NCBI GenBank assembly: GCA_013365325.1
Contig: JABVXV010000029.1
Coordinates: forward strand, 358,265-422,264
From: Dipetalonema caudispina
Taxonomy: Eukaryota > Nematoda > Chromadorea > Rhabditida > Onchocercidae
Length of the DNA: 64,000 nt
Direction of reading: 5' to 3'
A model generated the notes under the pieces. It was not told the origin of the DNA, did not search any database, and saw only the letters and a list, made by a program, of their open reading frames with translations. Positions 49,281 through 61,845 of the stretch are shown here, piece after piece. Positions within the stretch are counted from its first letter, which is position 1. Each line of letters begins with the position of its first letter. A program made the position numbers and the translations under genes.

Positions 49281-52126
49281 ATGGATAAACAGAAGCGATT
49301 GATTGATCGATTGATCCTTGATAGTTTGAAGGAAATGAACGAATTATGGAGAAATGACGAATATTATCAGCATGCTTATCATCCATGTCAATTATGGAAG
49401 GAAAAAGTGAAGAGAGGAAAGATGAAGGAGGGATCGGAGGAGGAGGAGGAGGAGGAAGAAGAGGAGGATGGAAATATACAACGGCAAGATAATACTGATG
49501 ATAGGATGGGCGGGGCCGCGATCTCACCCGCTATTGTTGCCGCCGCCCGATATGCGGTCGTGGTTGCGGCTGCCGTCCAACAGCAAATGCGGTGTTGTAT
49601 GCCCGCGGTGGTGGATAATCAGCTTCAGAAATTCGGTATGTTAATAATGTTGAGCCTTACTACGGTACCTCACCTGGTTGTTCGGTAATTTCTTCCGGAA
49701 CATGGAAAATTATTTAAGACTTGGGGATATGGATACGGTATCATAATATCCTCCATATTGTCTGGAACCAGTGAGAGGTGACGGTTATCATTAGGGAATT
49801 GTAGAAGACCAATCCTTATCTTACTGCAACGGATAGTTTAATAAAATTTAATCAACTTTCGCTATAACTTAGTATAATTTGATTGTTCTAAAGATCTTGC
49901 GGCTATTTATAGTTATCAGCTTATAAAGCCATACTATTGCATACTTATCACAGCATATATTACTTATTACAAATTATTATGGCTTAGTATAAACTGATTT
50001 TAGCAATCATTTATCCGATCATTGATAATTTGCTAAACTTCTGAAATTGCTTAAAATTTCGACAGTAAATTTTCTGCTTTAGTAGTCGTCCTGATCAAAT
50101 ATTCATCCAGTTTTTCTCATTGTTTTATTTCCTCTAGAAAGTGATCCGGAAATCAGGCAGCTTGTTGGTCCATCACAAATAGCTTTTGCCGGATTGCCGC
50201 ATGCACCACCGATGGAACGACGTAACGCATTATTGCAAAGCTGTACTGATCGGCAGCAACCTCGTTTACCTATCGTTAGTTTTTTGTTAAGCACATAGAA
50301 TAAACAATTAATTGAATCGGTTGTTTATTTTTCATTATTTCGAAAAATTTCGAATTTGGTAATTTCGATGATTACTTGGAATTGAAATTTATTTGTTGTC
50401 TTCCTCTATCTGCTATATCAATGATTTCACATCCTTAGCAGCGAAATTTGATCAAGTTTTTAAGCTAATTATCAAGATGAAACTTACTCAAATCTTGGCA
50501 TGACATCTTTTTGTATATCCAAAGGTCCATATATTTGATAATATTAATAAAAAAATATCCTCACACTCCAGAAGAAACTGCCCAAGTCTTTCTTGAATTT
50601 TTATTTCAATTTAAATTTAAGGAAATGTTTAAATGATTTCTATCTCTTTTAATACCACAATAATCCGTCCAAATTTGTTTCTTAAGAAATTTTTCTAAAC
50701 TTAAAAATTGACTTAAAAAATTCAACGTTATTTACGTAGGAAATTTGATTTTCTTTTGCTTTTTTTTTTTTTCTGGAGCAAAGTGCATTTTTAGTTAGTA
50801 TTGAAAGTAGAAGTGGAAAAATGAAAAGGTAAATATCAACCGCAAAAACATCGTCTGCTCAAACAATGCAAATTTTTATCGAAAGATAGACATAGTCTTT
50901 TCGTAGTGATGGTACACAGTTAAAAATAATTGAATGGTAAGGTAGACGTAAAAGATTCCTTTTTATTTGTGTATTTTTTGGGGTTTTTTTTTTTTTCTCT
51001 CTCTCAAGTAAGTTGATAAAGTTTCAAATTACCGAACTAACCACTTTCCATTCATTTTGAGATATTACTTGTATTTATTTTGAACACTGTCATCTATCGT
51101 TACTGTTTTTAAATAAAATAATTTTGGGATGTATTTTGTTAAATTCTAAAATATTAGAGAAAAATGTGATTTCTTTTTTTTTTCTCAGAAAATTATCTTC
51201 CAGTTTTGGGAGAAGGAATAGTTGAATATTTTAGGGATTGAAAATTTTAATTCTAATCATAACTTCATGATTATTAAATATATTATTTAACCATTATCAC
51301 TGAATTTTCGGCTTATGATAGCTTCATGGGGATGAGATTTAGCACTAAATAGCATTCAGCTGTACTCTTTTAACAGTTCGTTAACTAATTTGAAAATTAA
51401 ATATGGTCCGAATTCAAATCATGCCAATTTGTGGCTTTTTTCAGACATTTACGCAATTTGGCTATAACAGTGAATTTCCCTTATCTTCGTGTACAGTTGG
51501 CCAGGAGGAGGTACAATAATTTTTATTCTGAATTAAATTATGAATTAAAAAGTTTGGTATTATGCTGTGAGGTAAGCATGTTGAAATACCCGAAGTATTT
51601 GGTCTACCAGAACGTCAAATAGAACTAAAAAGTATTTCGAGAAGGTTTCATTTGCATTTTAGTCTAGGAATTCTTGTTTTTTGACTTCATCAGTGAATGA
51701 AACAATCCGTTTACAACTGCTTTCGTACTTCCCAGGCTTCGGAATGTCCAGTTGATCTGTTTCGGTAATTCGTTCTAACAATAAAAACCATTAAAAGGCA
51801 TACAAATTGTGTTTAGCAGCTGAAATACTTCTATTTGAATTTAATTGACTTCCGTTTGAATCGAATAAATGAATTAAAATATTGAAGTTCTAAAAAGTAT
51901 AAATCAGCAACATTTATAGATAACTTTTGAAAGCCGATTCATCCTAAACGGTGTTTGCGTAATTCTGCGTGGTATCTTAAATCGTGAATTGATGACAGGC
52001 TCGAGCACTTTACAATTTGATGAAGAAAGGGCTGCCGAAGAGGAACTTCGTCGACAACAAGCAATGCAGCAATATGGTGATCGGATACAGGCCATTCGAC
52101 AAAGGTTTAATTTGCCGCAAAGTTGA
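49281..52126 (+). CDS. bro-1: Core-binding factor beta homologue (BRO-1 / CBFB)
   Basis: Exons 49281-49635, 50138-50285, 51445-51571 and 51920-52126 join in phase, giving 278 residues from the ATG at 49281. CBF-beta-like sequence begins at an internal Met (49599): MPAVVDNQLQKFESDPEIRQ parallels the vertebrate start. Then come PMERRNALLQSC, LRNLAITVNFP, and the strongly conserved FILNGVCVILRG and LQFDEERAAEEELRRQQ helix. CBF-beta does not bind DNA but stabilises RUNX binding; in C. elegans BRO-1 works with RNT-1 in seam-cell proliferation. The 106-residue N-terminal extension carries a Glu run and an Ala/Val-rich stretch and may be partly 5' UTR. The model takes the donor GTTAAG at 50286; GTTAGT at 50275 is stronger but puts exon 3 in a frame without CBF-beta similarity. 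Exon 3 could also end at 51556. Confidence 0.82.
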
Positions 52127-52430
52127 TGACTGAAAGAGGAAAAAATGATGTTGTTTTCTTAAAATTTAACCGTTATCGTTTTGCAGATCTCCTCAGGTTT
52201 ATACTTTTTGCCTCGCGATGTTATCATCATTTTTATGCTTCTTTACTTTTCCTCAGCTGTTCATTTTTAGGATGATGAAATTTGTCTCAACTAATGTTGT
52301 AATTTACCTTAATTATATATTTTACTTCAGAGGTTTACAGATCAAGGTTCGGGTCAGGTCAAGTAAATAGTAACTTTAAATAAAACGATCCCTAGTGATA
52401 GATTGGTTTTTCATCCTTTTCTTAGTCAAA

Positions 52431-52481
52431 TTAGAAGGTAAACGATATGCTCGAACTTAGAAGGTAAACGATATGCTCGGA
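52431..52481. repeat. 26-bp tandem duplication
   Basis: ttagaaggtaaacgatatgc occurs at 52431 and again at 52457, with one mismatch in the tail (tcgaac against tcggac). Confidence 0.9.
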
Positions 52482-53216
52482 CTAAATGGATATTTAGGAC
52501 TTGAAATATTTCGTGATATCTTGCAACTTTATGGAAAGTTTTACGGAAGATATGAATAAAAAGAAAAAAGACCAATTAATAAATGTATTCTTTAGTACAC
52601 AGTATATTTTTTTTTTTTTTTTTTTTTTATTTTGCTTTACAGTTCACTTAAAATTGTTAAATTATTTATTCATAAATTTGTGCCAGCTTTCATTCTTTGT
52701 ATATGTGTCTTCTAATTTAGCTCAGGGATTTCTTTTTTTTATTCTTTGCTTTTTAATTATCATCACTTATTTGCTTCAAAAAAATTCATTTTCAACAGTA
52801 TTAACTTTTGATTTTTATTACATTTCACTCATTTATTATTACATGTGCCTTCTATTTATCGTCCTGACTCCATTTTTTGCTCCTTGTCTGTTATCGCTTT
52901 AAATGGTGCACTATTTGTTGAAAAATTACTGTTTGATCAGATTCATATCATTTGTTTCGGTAAAACTTTTTAAAATTAATAAAGAAAATTTCAAATTTTT
53001 GCAACGAGATTTTTCTTTTGAAATCTCCAAAAAGTAAGCTAAAACTATTGAAATGAAAATATTCTGTAAGTTCCTTATTCGTCTTCCAAATTCTGAAATT
53101 GTGAATCAAAAGTCTTTAATCAATGATTCATACTGAAAGACTAGAAAGAATTGATGATACGACAGGTGGTGGAAGGTTCGAAATGAGTAGCAAAGAGCAA
53201 TATTTCCACGAAATTT

Positions 53217-53280
53217 ACATTTTAATGCTAATGATGACGAACATTAAATTCACATTTTAATGCTAATGATGACGAACATT
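53217..53280. repeat. 35-bp tandem duplication
   Basis: acattttaatgctaatgatg, followed by acgaacatt, occurs at 53217 and again at 53252. Confidence 0.9.
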
Positions 53281-54881
53281 GAAATGATGGGATTTCGTGA
53301 AATACATAGTAAGCTTGCTTAAAAATCCATCAAACAGATCAATCAGCTGATCAGCTGCTTGTTACTACTACTACACCAAGGCTGTTATCAGCAAGCTTAT
53401 CAATATCTACTGTTAGAGAAGTGTGAGAAACTTTGAGGATGAATGCAAATTAATGAGGATTATTAGTAGCAAAACTGCTAGACTTAAGCTTCCTTAATGT
53501 TATAATTATCATTACCACTGCTATCGTGTTGATAAGACGATTTTCACGTTGCTTAAGTCTTACTAATGTTGTAATGATCATCACTATTATTATCAGAAAA
53601 CTATCATCAATGTTACACCGACAAATTTCCTCTTCTAGTGACATTCAACTTTTTGAAATCTGTCGAAATTAATTCCTCTATTGTAGTCATTAATCATAAT
53701 TTTTCTATTATAATTTTTTGATTATAATACATAAGTCATCCGTTAAAAATTTCAAATTTATAATGGTGGAAATTTGCTCTTTTTGCAAAAATTATTACAT
53801 TCCTGTTAAAGTACAGTAAATATTATAATCGTTAAACTATAAATATTTGTTTATTGCTATTATCAAATTAGGTATTTTAATCATATTTTACAACAATATG
53901 CTTTGTATAACATTACATTTTTCATATGCTAATATATTTTCTACCTAAAATTTAGAGCCGATAGAAGTAACGATGGCATACTTCCTGTTTTTAAAGGCTA
54001 GAAAAAAAAAAAGGAAAGATGGATATTTGTAATTTCACACTTTTTAAATGAAAAAAAAATCCACTATTTCCCCACTGTCCGTTTTAACTGACCATTACCA
54101 CCTTCCTTCTTATTCCACTACCCTTTCCTCTTTCTATTTGCCGATTTCATTGTAAATCGGTATAATTATATGAACTCGGCGCCATATCATATTTGCAAAC
54201 AAATTAAAATCTAATGGATTCGGAAGCTTCTATGAATTTCTTTTTTTTTTTTGCTATGCAATCTGTGGTAAATTTGCATAAAGGAATCAAAAGATTTTTG
54301 TATGAATTCTTTAACGAATTTAGTTCTACAATTTGGCTGACTTTTTAATCTTCCGAAAATTAGAAGTTTAGTAAAATCCTGAAATTGAAGCCTTATTCCA
54401 ACCTGCTTTTGTAATTTTATTCAAATTCATTTGAAACTAATGAACAGTGCCTGGTAAATTTATACAATTTGCAGATATGGAATGGAAATTATAAAAAGCA
54501 TTTCATCAAACTGTAACAACAATGTTTGAAATCTCTTGAATCATAAATTTATTGATTAGAGTCGATCAGATAGATTAATAGATTTAATCTTTTTTTTTTT
54601 TTTTTTTTTTTTGATGGTTTAGGAATAGGAGGAAGATACAAGATTGTCGTATGAGTGTAAAGATATATTCATTAAGACATCATTATCATTAAGAGATTTA
54701 TATGCACATTTGTACCCATTTCTTACTTTATTCTTCAAAATTACCAAGAAATTCCTAAGCAACGATATAAAATCATTGATAAAATATAAGGGAACGCTAA
54801 AATTAGCAATAATAATAATAATTTTCAGGAGGAAAAAAACAAAACACTAAAACAACTTTTGGACATGAATGATGAATTGTA

Positions 54882-56552
54882 TCATAGATCATCGTGAACG
54901 GTTTCATTAAATTCTGGATATCTGTATGGCCAGTCAACACATTTCACTTTATTAGACTGATAATGAGTTGTTCCCAAATTAATATTATGTAGATCAAAGT
55001 GAGTTGTCCTCGGATCATCTTTAATTTCCTTATTCACTTGCACAAAACAATTCTGCAATTTTCTGCTTAATTTTGTAAAATTTATTCATCAATTTTATTC
55101 TATTTTTAAAAATAATATTGAGCAATTGGATTAAACCGGAATGGTTTAACAGTTAGTATGTTGTCAACTTTCTTCAATTTAAAACCTTATATAACCGCTG
55201 CAATTAACATATGATCGTGCGATTAGCAGTGTTTTTGAGTTATCAAATGGCCAAAGCGATTTTGGTGATCGCTGTAAATTTTATTTAAAAAAAAAAAACT
55301 AAACAAAATAAAAAAACCATATAATAATTTATTTTATTTCGAAAGACTTTATTGTTGAATTTTTGTAAGAAAATTTTGTTCATATAGTGAAAATAGAAAA
55401 GAATACATTAGTCGCCTGTTATCTCAAAAATTTCTCAATTTTACTTGCTTTATGCTACAATTATCCCATTTACCGAGTTTTCCACCTTAATCAGTGTATC
55501 AAGTTTTCATCCCGGAGCGAATTTTGTGTTAAAAAGAATAATGAAAATAGAATGATTTGATAAATGATGCATTCAAAACTAACTTTATGCATATCTCGTT
55601 TATAATCGGGTATACAATGATGAGTAATATTTAAATATATATGATGATCCATAGCATATCTAATTCCTTGCACATGGAATTGACCGTCACGTTCACTCAG
55701 ATAATATTCACTAGTTCGTATAATACTTTTTGCTTCATTTCCAGACTTGATGTCTTTAAAAGTTAATGTAAATTTTTGATTTTTCAATTTTTTTCAATTA
55801 AACCATATCTAATTTCTTTTCGATAATTTTTTAATTGATAGAATTATCATTGTTATGCTTATTAATTTGTTTTAGCAGTAAAGTTTCGAAATTTTTTTTT
55901 TTAAGTGAAAATTATTTCTTTGGCTTTTTTCTCGTTAAGCGAATTTTAACTCTAATCTTATAGCATTTTCAACTCAAATAATTTAAAATTTTTGGCGAGA
56001 TCGAATTTAGCATAATTAGTTGCTTAAGCATCGCTGATGACTAATTAGTGATGATAAGATAAAGCTGGAAATATATGTCAAAAAAAAAACTAAGCAAGCC
56101 GTGAGAACGCTGTAGGCTTTTGACGGTAAAAATGGGCTAAAACATAAGCGTTCGGTCAACTGATGTCAAACATCTCCTAATATTCGTGAAACATGTTGTA
56201 TGGAGGGCCTTAATAATTCTGATAAATCAAAACGAATGAATTAGAAAGAAAAAGCCTCTGCAGTGGACGATGAAAGGTTACATGGAAACTATAAAAGAGT
56301 TGTTAAAAAGCCTCGTGAAACTTAAAATGCCTGATAAAAAAAAGTTGAAATGAGTAATTTACATTTCACTTCTTCGAAAATATTAAGTAGCACTGCATAA
56401 GCCGCTTTATCAACACATATCATTCTTCCTTTTATAAAGATTCGATATGGATATTTCCTTGCTCCAAGACTATTTCGTGGTATCAATATTATCAATATTA
56501 CTACTATCAATTCCACCGGTATGCAAAAGCGTCTCACATAATTGTCTGCCAT
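54882..56552 (-). CDS. Transthyretin-like (TTL) family secreted protein
   Basis: Three minus-strand exons (56552-56363, 55753-55584, 55052-54882) join in phase and encode 176 residues. Signal peptide about residues 1-31 (hydrophobic IPVELIVVILIILIP, ending NSLGA). The mature protein opens with the TTL pattern RIFIKGRMICVDKAAYAVLL, continues with ERDGQFHVQG and HHIYLNITHHC, and ends with a C-terminal part containing THFDLHNINLG, the strand equivalent to FDLG..NL in PF01060. TTL proteins are nematode-expanded, extracellular and transthyretin-fold. One C. elegans member, TTR-52, bridges apoptotic-cell phosphatidylserine to its receptor; most are uncharacterised. The predicted Cys at HHC and KCVDW could pair. 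An acceptor (tgtttcag) about 35 bp before the ATG suggests trans-splicing. Confidence 0.85.
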
Positions 56553-59500
56553 AGGTTTAATTAAGAGATTTTTGTCTTCCTTAGAGAACTGAAACAAGCA
56601 TTGGTACCAAAGTTTTCGGTAAGGTTTAAAATTGCAAGTGTTAATTTATAGCTAATATTATTGGTAGCTAAATGATATCTTCGTTAAAACCTATTTACTG
56701 AGGTAAAGAGTGTTCCTTCTAAAAAATAACTGAGCTTATCAGCAAAAACAACCAGACAAGTATATTCATGAAGTTTTCGAATTACCTCTGTACTTTTTGC
56801 GATAAAGAATGGGAGGGATGATTGATATTTAGAAAGATGAAAATCATTTTATCTAACCTACATTATATGCAAATCTCTTATCATCAATGAAATGTGTGTT
56901 GATAGAATTATATTCGATTTGCATGCATATTTAGCTTGCTAAAGGTACCAATGCATAATCATTTACTTTTTCGGTAGAAACAAATAATACCAAAGCTCTT
57001 TATCCGTTATCGGTGATGGTTTACCGCGGTTTTCTTATTTACATGCATTTTGTAGCATATTATATTTGTTCAGGAGGGAAAGAAATCACAGATAGCATTG
57101 ATAGCAAATAAGTGATAACGATTAGCTAGCATTTATAATTAATTTAATTAACCATAATAATGATTGCGCGACTCATAAATGACTACAAACTGCAATGAAA
57201 GTTTTGAAAAGCTTTGAGTCAAAATTACTACTTCAATTGTAGTTTTACTTTTTGCTTATCAACTGAATTTGATATTTAGCATCGAAATGTGAGTGAAACA
57301 ATAACGTCGTAACTTTCACACACTAACATACAGCAATTTAATTTCTAAAAATTATCAAGTAAGATAAGTAATCAGTAGATTGAAAAGACTGATGAAATCT
57401 TCCTCTCTTTCTCCTCCTTCGTTTCCTCTTATCTTCATCTTTAATTGATAAAGGCTACTTTTTCTTTCATTTCCTATTTTTCTCCTTTTTTTCCTCTTTC
57501 ACCGATATTCTCTATGATAACATTTCTTTCCTTTTAACAATGACACTCTCTATGATAACATTTCTAAGAGGAGCAATTTCATATGCCATCAGTCAATTTG
57601 ATTAATCAATTTCGAAATTTGTTTTTTCCATACTTTTCATTATTGTTTTTGTTCATCGTCCATCTTGAAATTCATTTTTGATTTCTCAAATAAGTTTAAA
57701 GTTCATTTTGATTTGTATGATTAACATTTTTGGCTTGTCAAATCAGTTTGTATGACTAATTCGCTTCCAAAAATAATCACTGAATACCATAATGTGAAAA
57801 CAATTGTCATCACACTTTTAATTATTGTTAGAAAATTGCTTTGATTTTAAAAGGAGCGAATTAATCATACAAATTCTGGCCTAAGAATGATTTCCTGTAT
57901 TTTCTACCAGAAATATCGTATTAAACGACTTCTTTCGAATTCTTTTAAAAAACATTAAATGTTAAATAAGCCAATTTAGTACATTTTTCATAACTGCTGA
58001 AATGGTTGAACAAAAAATAAAGCCGTAAACAAAAATTAGTCATGAAACCACAATTTGTAGTTTGTCTCTCAGTTGAAAAGAAATGTTGGTGATTAAAAAT
58101 TAAATTTAATTAGACAGTTCAAAATCCTCTGGAAAATATAAACAACAAAATGTTGTAAAAAATCAAAAATTGATTAATTCTGAACCAATACTTAGATTAA
58201 TTATTTCAAGAATTTCAGGGGAAATAAATTAATAATTGATAGAAATATGAACTTAATGACATGGCGATGTTTTCATGTGGATGATATCAGAACTCAGCGT
58301 ACAAATATGAACTGATTATAAAAAATAGAAACCGACCATTAAAAGCAAATCATAAATGTATCCATTTGTTATTATATAAAGTAAATTTTTTTCCATTAAA
58401 AAGATCAAATTACAACATTCACATGCTTATGGATACATGAATAAATTACCGCTGAAAATGCAATAAAGTTTTAGTGAACTATTTGTTATGCCAGAAATAG
58501 AAATTATCCAATTTTAATAGTTAAGTTTATAGGTGCAGAAATGAGAATCGAAACTGATATTTTTATAGTTCTCATATGAAATTTTTCTCAAAATAAATAA
58601 ACTGCTATCAGTTTATTTCTTGTCCATTCTTTTTCAAATTTTTCTTCTCTCTTGTCATTTTTTTTAACATGACACAGAAAAAAGATACCACACATAACTT
58701 GTCAATTAAAGGATTGATTTGTTGATTGTCGAATTTTCGAATTTACAAGTTCCCAAAAGTACAGTATCACATGAAACTTCTGGTTTCATGAATATTTGAA
58801 AAAAAAAAATTTATACATCACCGCATACAGAATGGGCTATATCATTTTTGTACCGTTAAAAAAATTAGGACAGCGATAACTTTTGAAATCTTAGAAATTT
58901 TGCAATCATTTCAAAGAAAACTTCAATTTTTGGAAAATAAAGTCTGAATTGCCAAAAGATACCTTAAAATTTGAGGGAAAGACCTGTTTAGAAGTCTATG
59001 TACTTCAACTTGTTTATATATTGAAAATAATTAATACTTTTTGGCAAACGATAAGCAATTCAATGCACACATTATTTATTTAACTTTGGTGCTTCGTTAA
59101 TTTTAATTATATTTCCTTTATCTTAAAGTTAGAATTCGTACTGAAAAAAATTCATCTTTTCTCTATTGAAAATTTAAGAGTTAATAGACACTTGCTGTTC
59201 TAAAATACTATTTGAATATTGAATCTACATTAAAAGATGCTTGATGGTCTAACTTCCTTTTAATATTTATAACATTAAGGATTTGTAAATTAACAAGTCA
59301 CTTATCGTAATCTCATTGGCAGGAAAGAGTGTCACAAAAGTTTAAATTTTCCGTTGCAACAAATATTCATCGTTATCTAGTATTGATATGATGAAATATC
59401 ACTAAATCAGTTATTGAAATTACATTAATCTTTCACCAGATCGTCTGTACTGCAAAAAATACTATCCGATAGCAATATGTAACAACAAATGAATATTTCA

Positions 59501-61253
59501 AATTTTGTTAATTTTTCTGCTTGCATAATTTTGTCGTACGAAAAAAGAGAAAAAGAAAAAATTCAAAATCCGACTGTTAAAAATGGTAGTACTTCCACCA
59601 ATAAGTAAAATTGTACGATGTAAATCTGCCAATAACTCTGAAGAGAACGTAAAACAGATTTAATTAATTAAAAAATACATTCGCAAGCATTTTGCGTTAG
59701 CGAATGAAAGTAATAATGCATTCTCCAAATAATTTCAATAAATCAAATATACTTAATTTTTTAAATTATAATCTGAACAAATGATCAGATTTTATGACAG
59801 TTGCAGCCATTGGCGAAAAGTACTGCGGAAGCCATGTAGAATCACTATACACAAAAATTTTTTTCAAAATAAATTATTATTTGGCTGAAATAAATATGCA
59901 CAACAACAACCGGCACATTATTAGCATATAATAAATTTTTATTCATCAAATCTTACTTTGCTTTATTTCTTGAACAGTGGTAGGAATCATTCTGGTTAAT
60001 CGATAAAAATTATCTTATTTGTATTGTTCTCGTCAACAAGTAGTAATTCCTTTTTCATTTAATTCTTTCATCGCCTTTCTTTACTAGTAATAGTGATTTA
60101 ATTGAACATCTGCTGGTGTTTTAATTTCATTCCGATTGCTAATGAATTATAAATAATTTCGTCTTTCACTTGAAAATATACAGAAAATTCGAACCTCATC
60201 AATTTATCAATAAAATGTTGACCTTTAATTATCAGAATATAGCGCAATGTATGGCTGATCAGACGCCATCAAAATTCACCTCAGTTGGAAATTTGTCGGA
60301 AAAAACCTTTTTTTTTCTGGTAAAAGTATTTAGTTTTTAAGGAACCATTTCCTCCCAATCGTTTTATTTTTTCTTTTACATCAAATCCACACTATCATAG
60401 GGAAAACGCAAAATACGTTGAACAACTGAACTGTTTTCCTCCTCTATATGTACTTTATTATAATATTTATTTTAATAGTATATATTCTAGATTGTTTTTG
60501 TATTACATATTAACTTCCTTATCTTGTTTAACAACTCCTTCTAACTGTTCCGTAATCCGTTTTCCAGATGTTTTTAATGATGACGTTTAAGAGACAGAAT
60601 TGGGAAACTGAAATCGAATTCAGCGAAAATATAAACTTTACTCCCTTTAGGACCAGTTTTTTGTAAAAAGACTGGCAATATCAAACATGATAATTATGAC
60701 ATCAGAACCATCAGTTAGTTATTTAGTAGACTTTCTTCCTGAATTACTTTCTTCGCACAATACTTTAAATTCAGCCATTGGTGCAACCTACGAAATGAAA
60801 CTGTCACTAATCTTCAATCATTCTCATTTCACCACTCATTTTTTGCTAACAATAAATTTGATCCTTACCAACCTTGAGTGGAAGATTTTACGTAACTTCT
60901 GATCACCTTTACTCTGAATTTTAGGCATTCTCCTTTTTTTCTGAAAAATTAAGCCAAAGGCAATCGTTATTTACAATCGTAGTCAAATGTATTCCATATA
61001 TTTTACATGGATTTCAAGTTATCTCTCAAGCATATGTGGAAATGTCACCTTCTGAAAGATAAAGAAGCCAAGTTTCTGGCTGACTTTATTATGAATCCTC
61101 ATATAACGAATTTCCCTTTTCCCTTAGTGGAATAAAATAAATAAGCAATTAATATTTTTTTAACAGTGTCGTAAATGCGAACTTCATTGTTTCATTGTAA
61201 TAGTACAAATTGTACACTGCCAATCATATTTGCAGAATTTCGGATTGCCTATT
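56553..61253. other. Intergenic, 4.7 kb
   Basis: No supported gene on either strand. Includes a short duplicated segment (ctctatgataacatttct at about 57510 and 57548) and, at 59866-60180, the left copy of a direct repeat. The ORF at 60687-60902 has no recognisable domain or splice partner. Confidence 0.55.
59866..60180. repeat. Left copy of a roughly 300-bp direct repeat
   Basis: From 'aaattattatttggctg' through 'gaacagtggtag' to 'ggtgttttaatttcattccg', this block is matched at 62640-62950 with scattered substitutions. It lies about 1.1 kb before the Tyr-rich gene. Confidence 0.9.
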
Positions 61254-61845
61254 ATGCTGCCATTCGTTACCATTAAATATTTAAATGCTCTAACAATAAT
61301 GTAAGTTAAAATGATAAATACATATTTTTGCTGTTGCAATATCATTTATTAATTTAGTTACCTATTAACGTTTTACCTCTCTTCCAGTACGATGTTATTG
61401 CTTGCCAAAACAAATGCACAAATGGCGGCAGTAGCTTCTCGATCGTTCAATAGAAACATTGCTGGAGAAAGAGTAAGTTCCATATGTCTAATATCGCATT
61501 ACTTAACTTATACTGTAACACGATTACAGTATGTGACAAATTAAGCATTACTTTATAAGATAATTCTTCATCTAAGAATTAATTTTTCCAATAAGAGCTT
61601 AATTTAAATTTCAGTCATTGAACAATAATGCTAACGTAGCTCGTGGAATTGTTCCATCAGCAAATCAAGCTCAGCAGAATCCTTTTGGCTCATTTTCCGC
61701 ACTTGATGCTGGTCTGGGAGGTTTCCTTATGGGCAGCGCGCATAGTAGCAGTTTGCCATATCCTAATTATGGTTATTATGGTGGTTATCCTTACTACTAC
61801 TATTCTTCCTATCCTTATTACTACAACTATTACTATCGTGGTTAA
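61254..61845 (+). CDS. Small secreted Tyr/Gly-rich protein
   Basis: Three exons (61254-61300, 61388-61472, 61615-61845) keep phase and encode 120 residues. Residues 1-26 form a plausible signal peptide (ending LLLAKTNA), created only when exons 1 and 2 are joined. The middle is Asn/Gln/Ala/Ser-rich. The C-terminal third is dominated by Tyr with Gly, Pro and Ser (NYGYYGGYPYYYYSSYPYYY) and ends YYYRG. Tyr-rich low-complexity secreted proteins in nematodes are candidates for dityrosine-cross-linked cuticle, eggshell or sheath layers; here that is only inference from composition. A poly(A) signal candidate (aataaa) lies at about 62089. No named family is recognised. Confidence 0.7.

Larger units (their letters stand above)
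52127..54881. other. Intergenic with short tandem duplications
   Basis: 3' UTR of bro-1 (possible aataaa near 52379) followed by T-rich DNA. Contains a 26-bp tandem duplication (52431-52481) and a 35-bp one (53217-53280). A Phe/Leu-rich ORF at 52501-52902 reflects T-rich sequence and is not accepted as a gene. Confidence 0.55.

Noticed and set aside
49225..49527. Minus-strand Pro-rich ORF
   Set aside because: Antisense of the Glu-coding run in bro-1 exon 1.
52501..52902. 133-aa hydrophobic Phe/Leu-rich ORF
   Set aside because: It arises from T-rich DNA with a poly-T run, shows no family motif, and lies in the 3' flank of bro-1.
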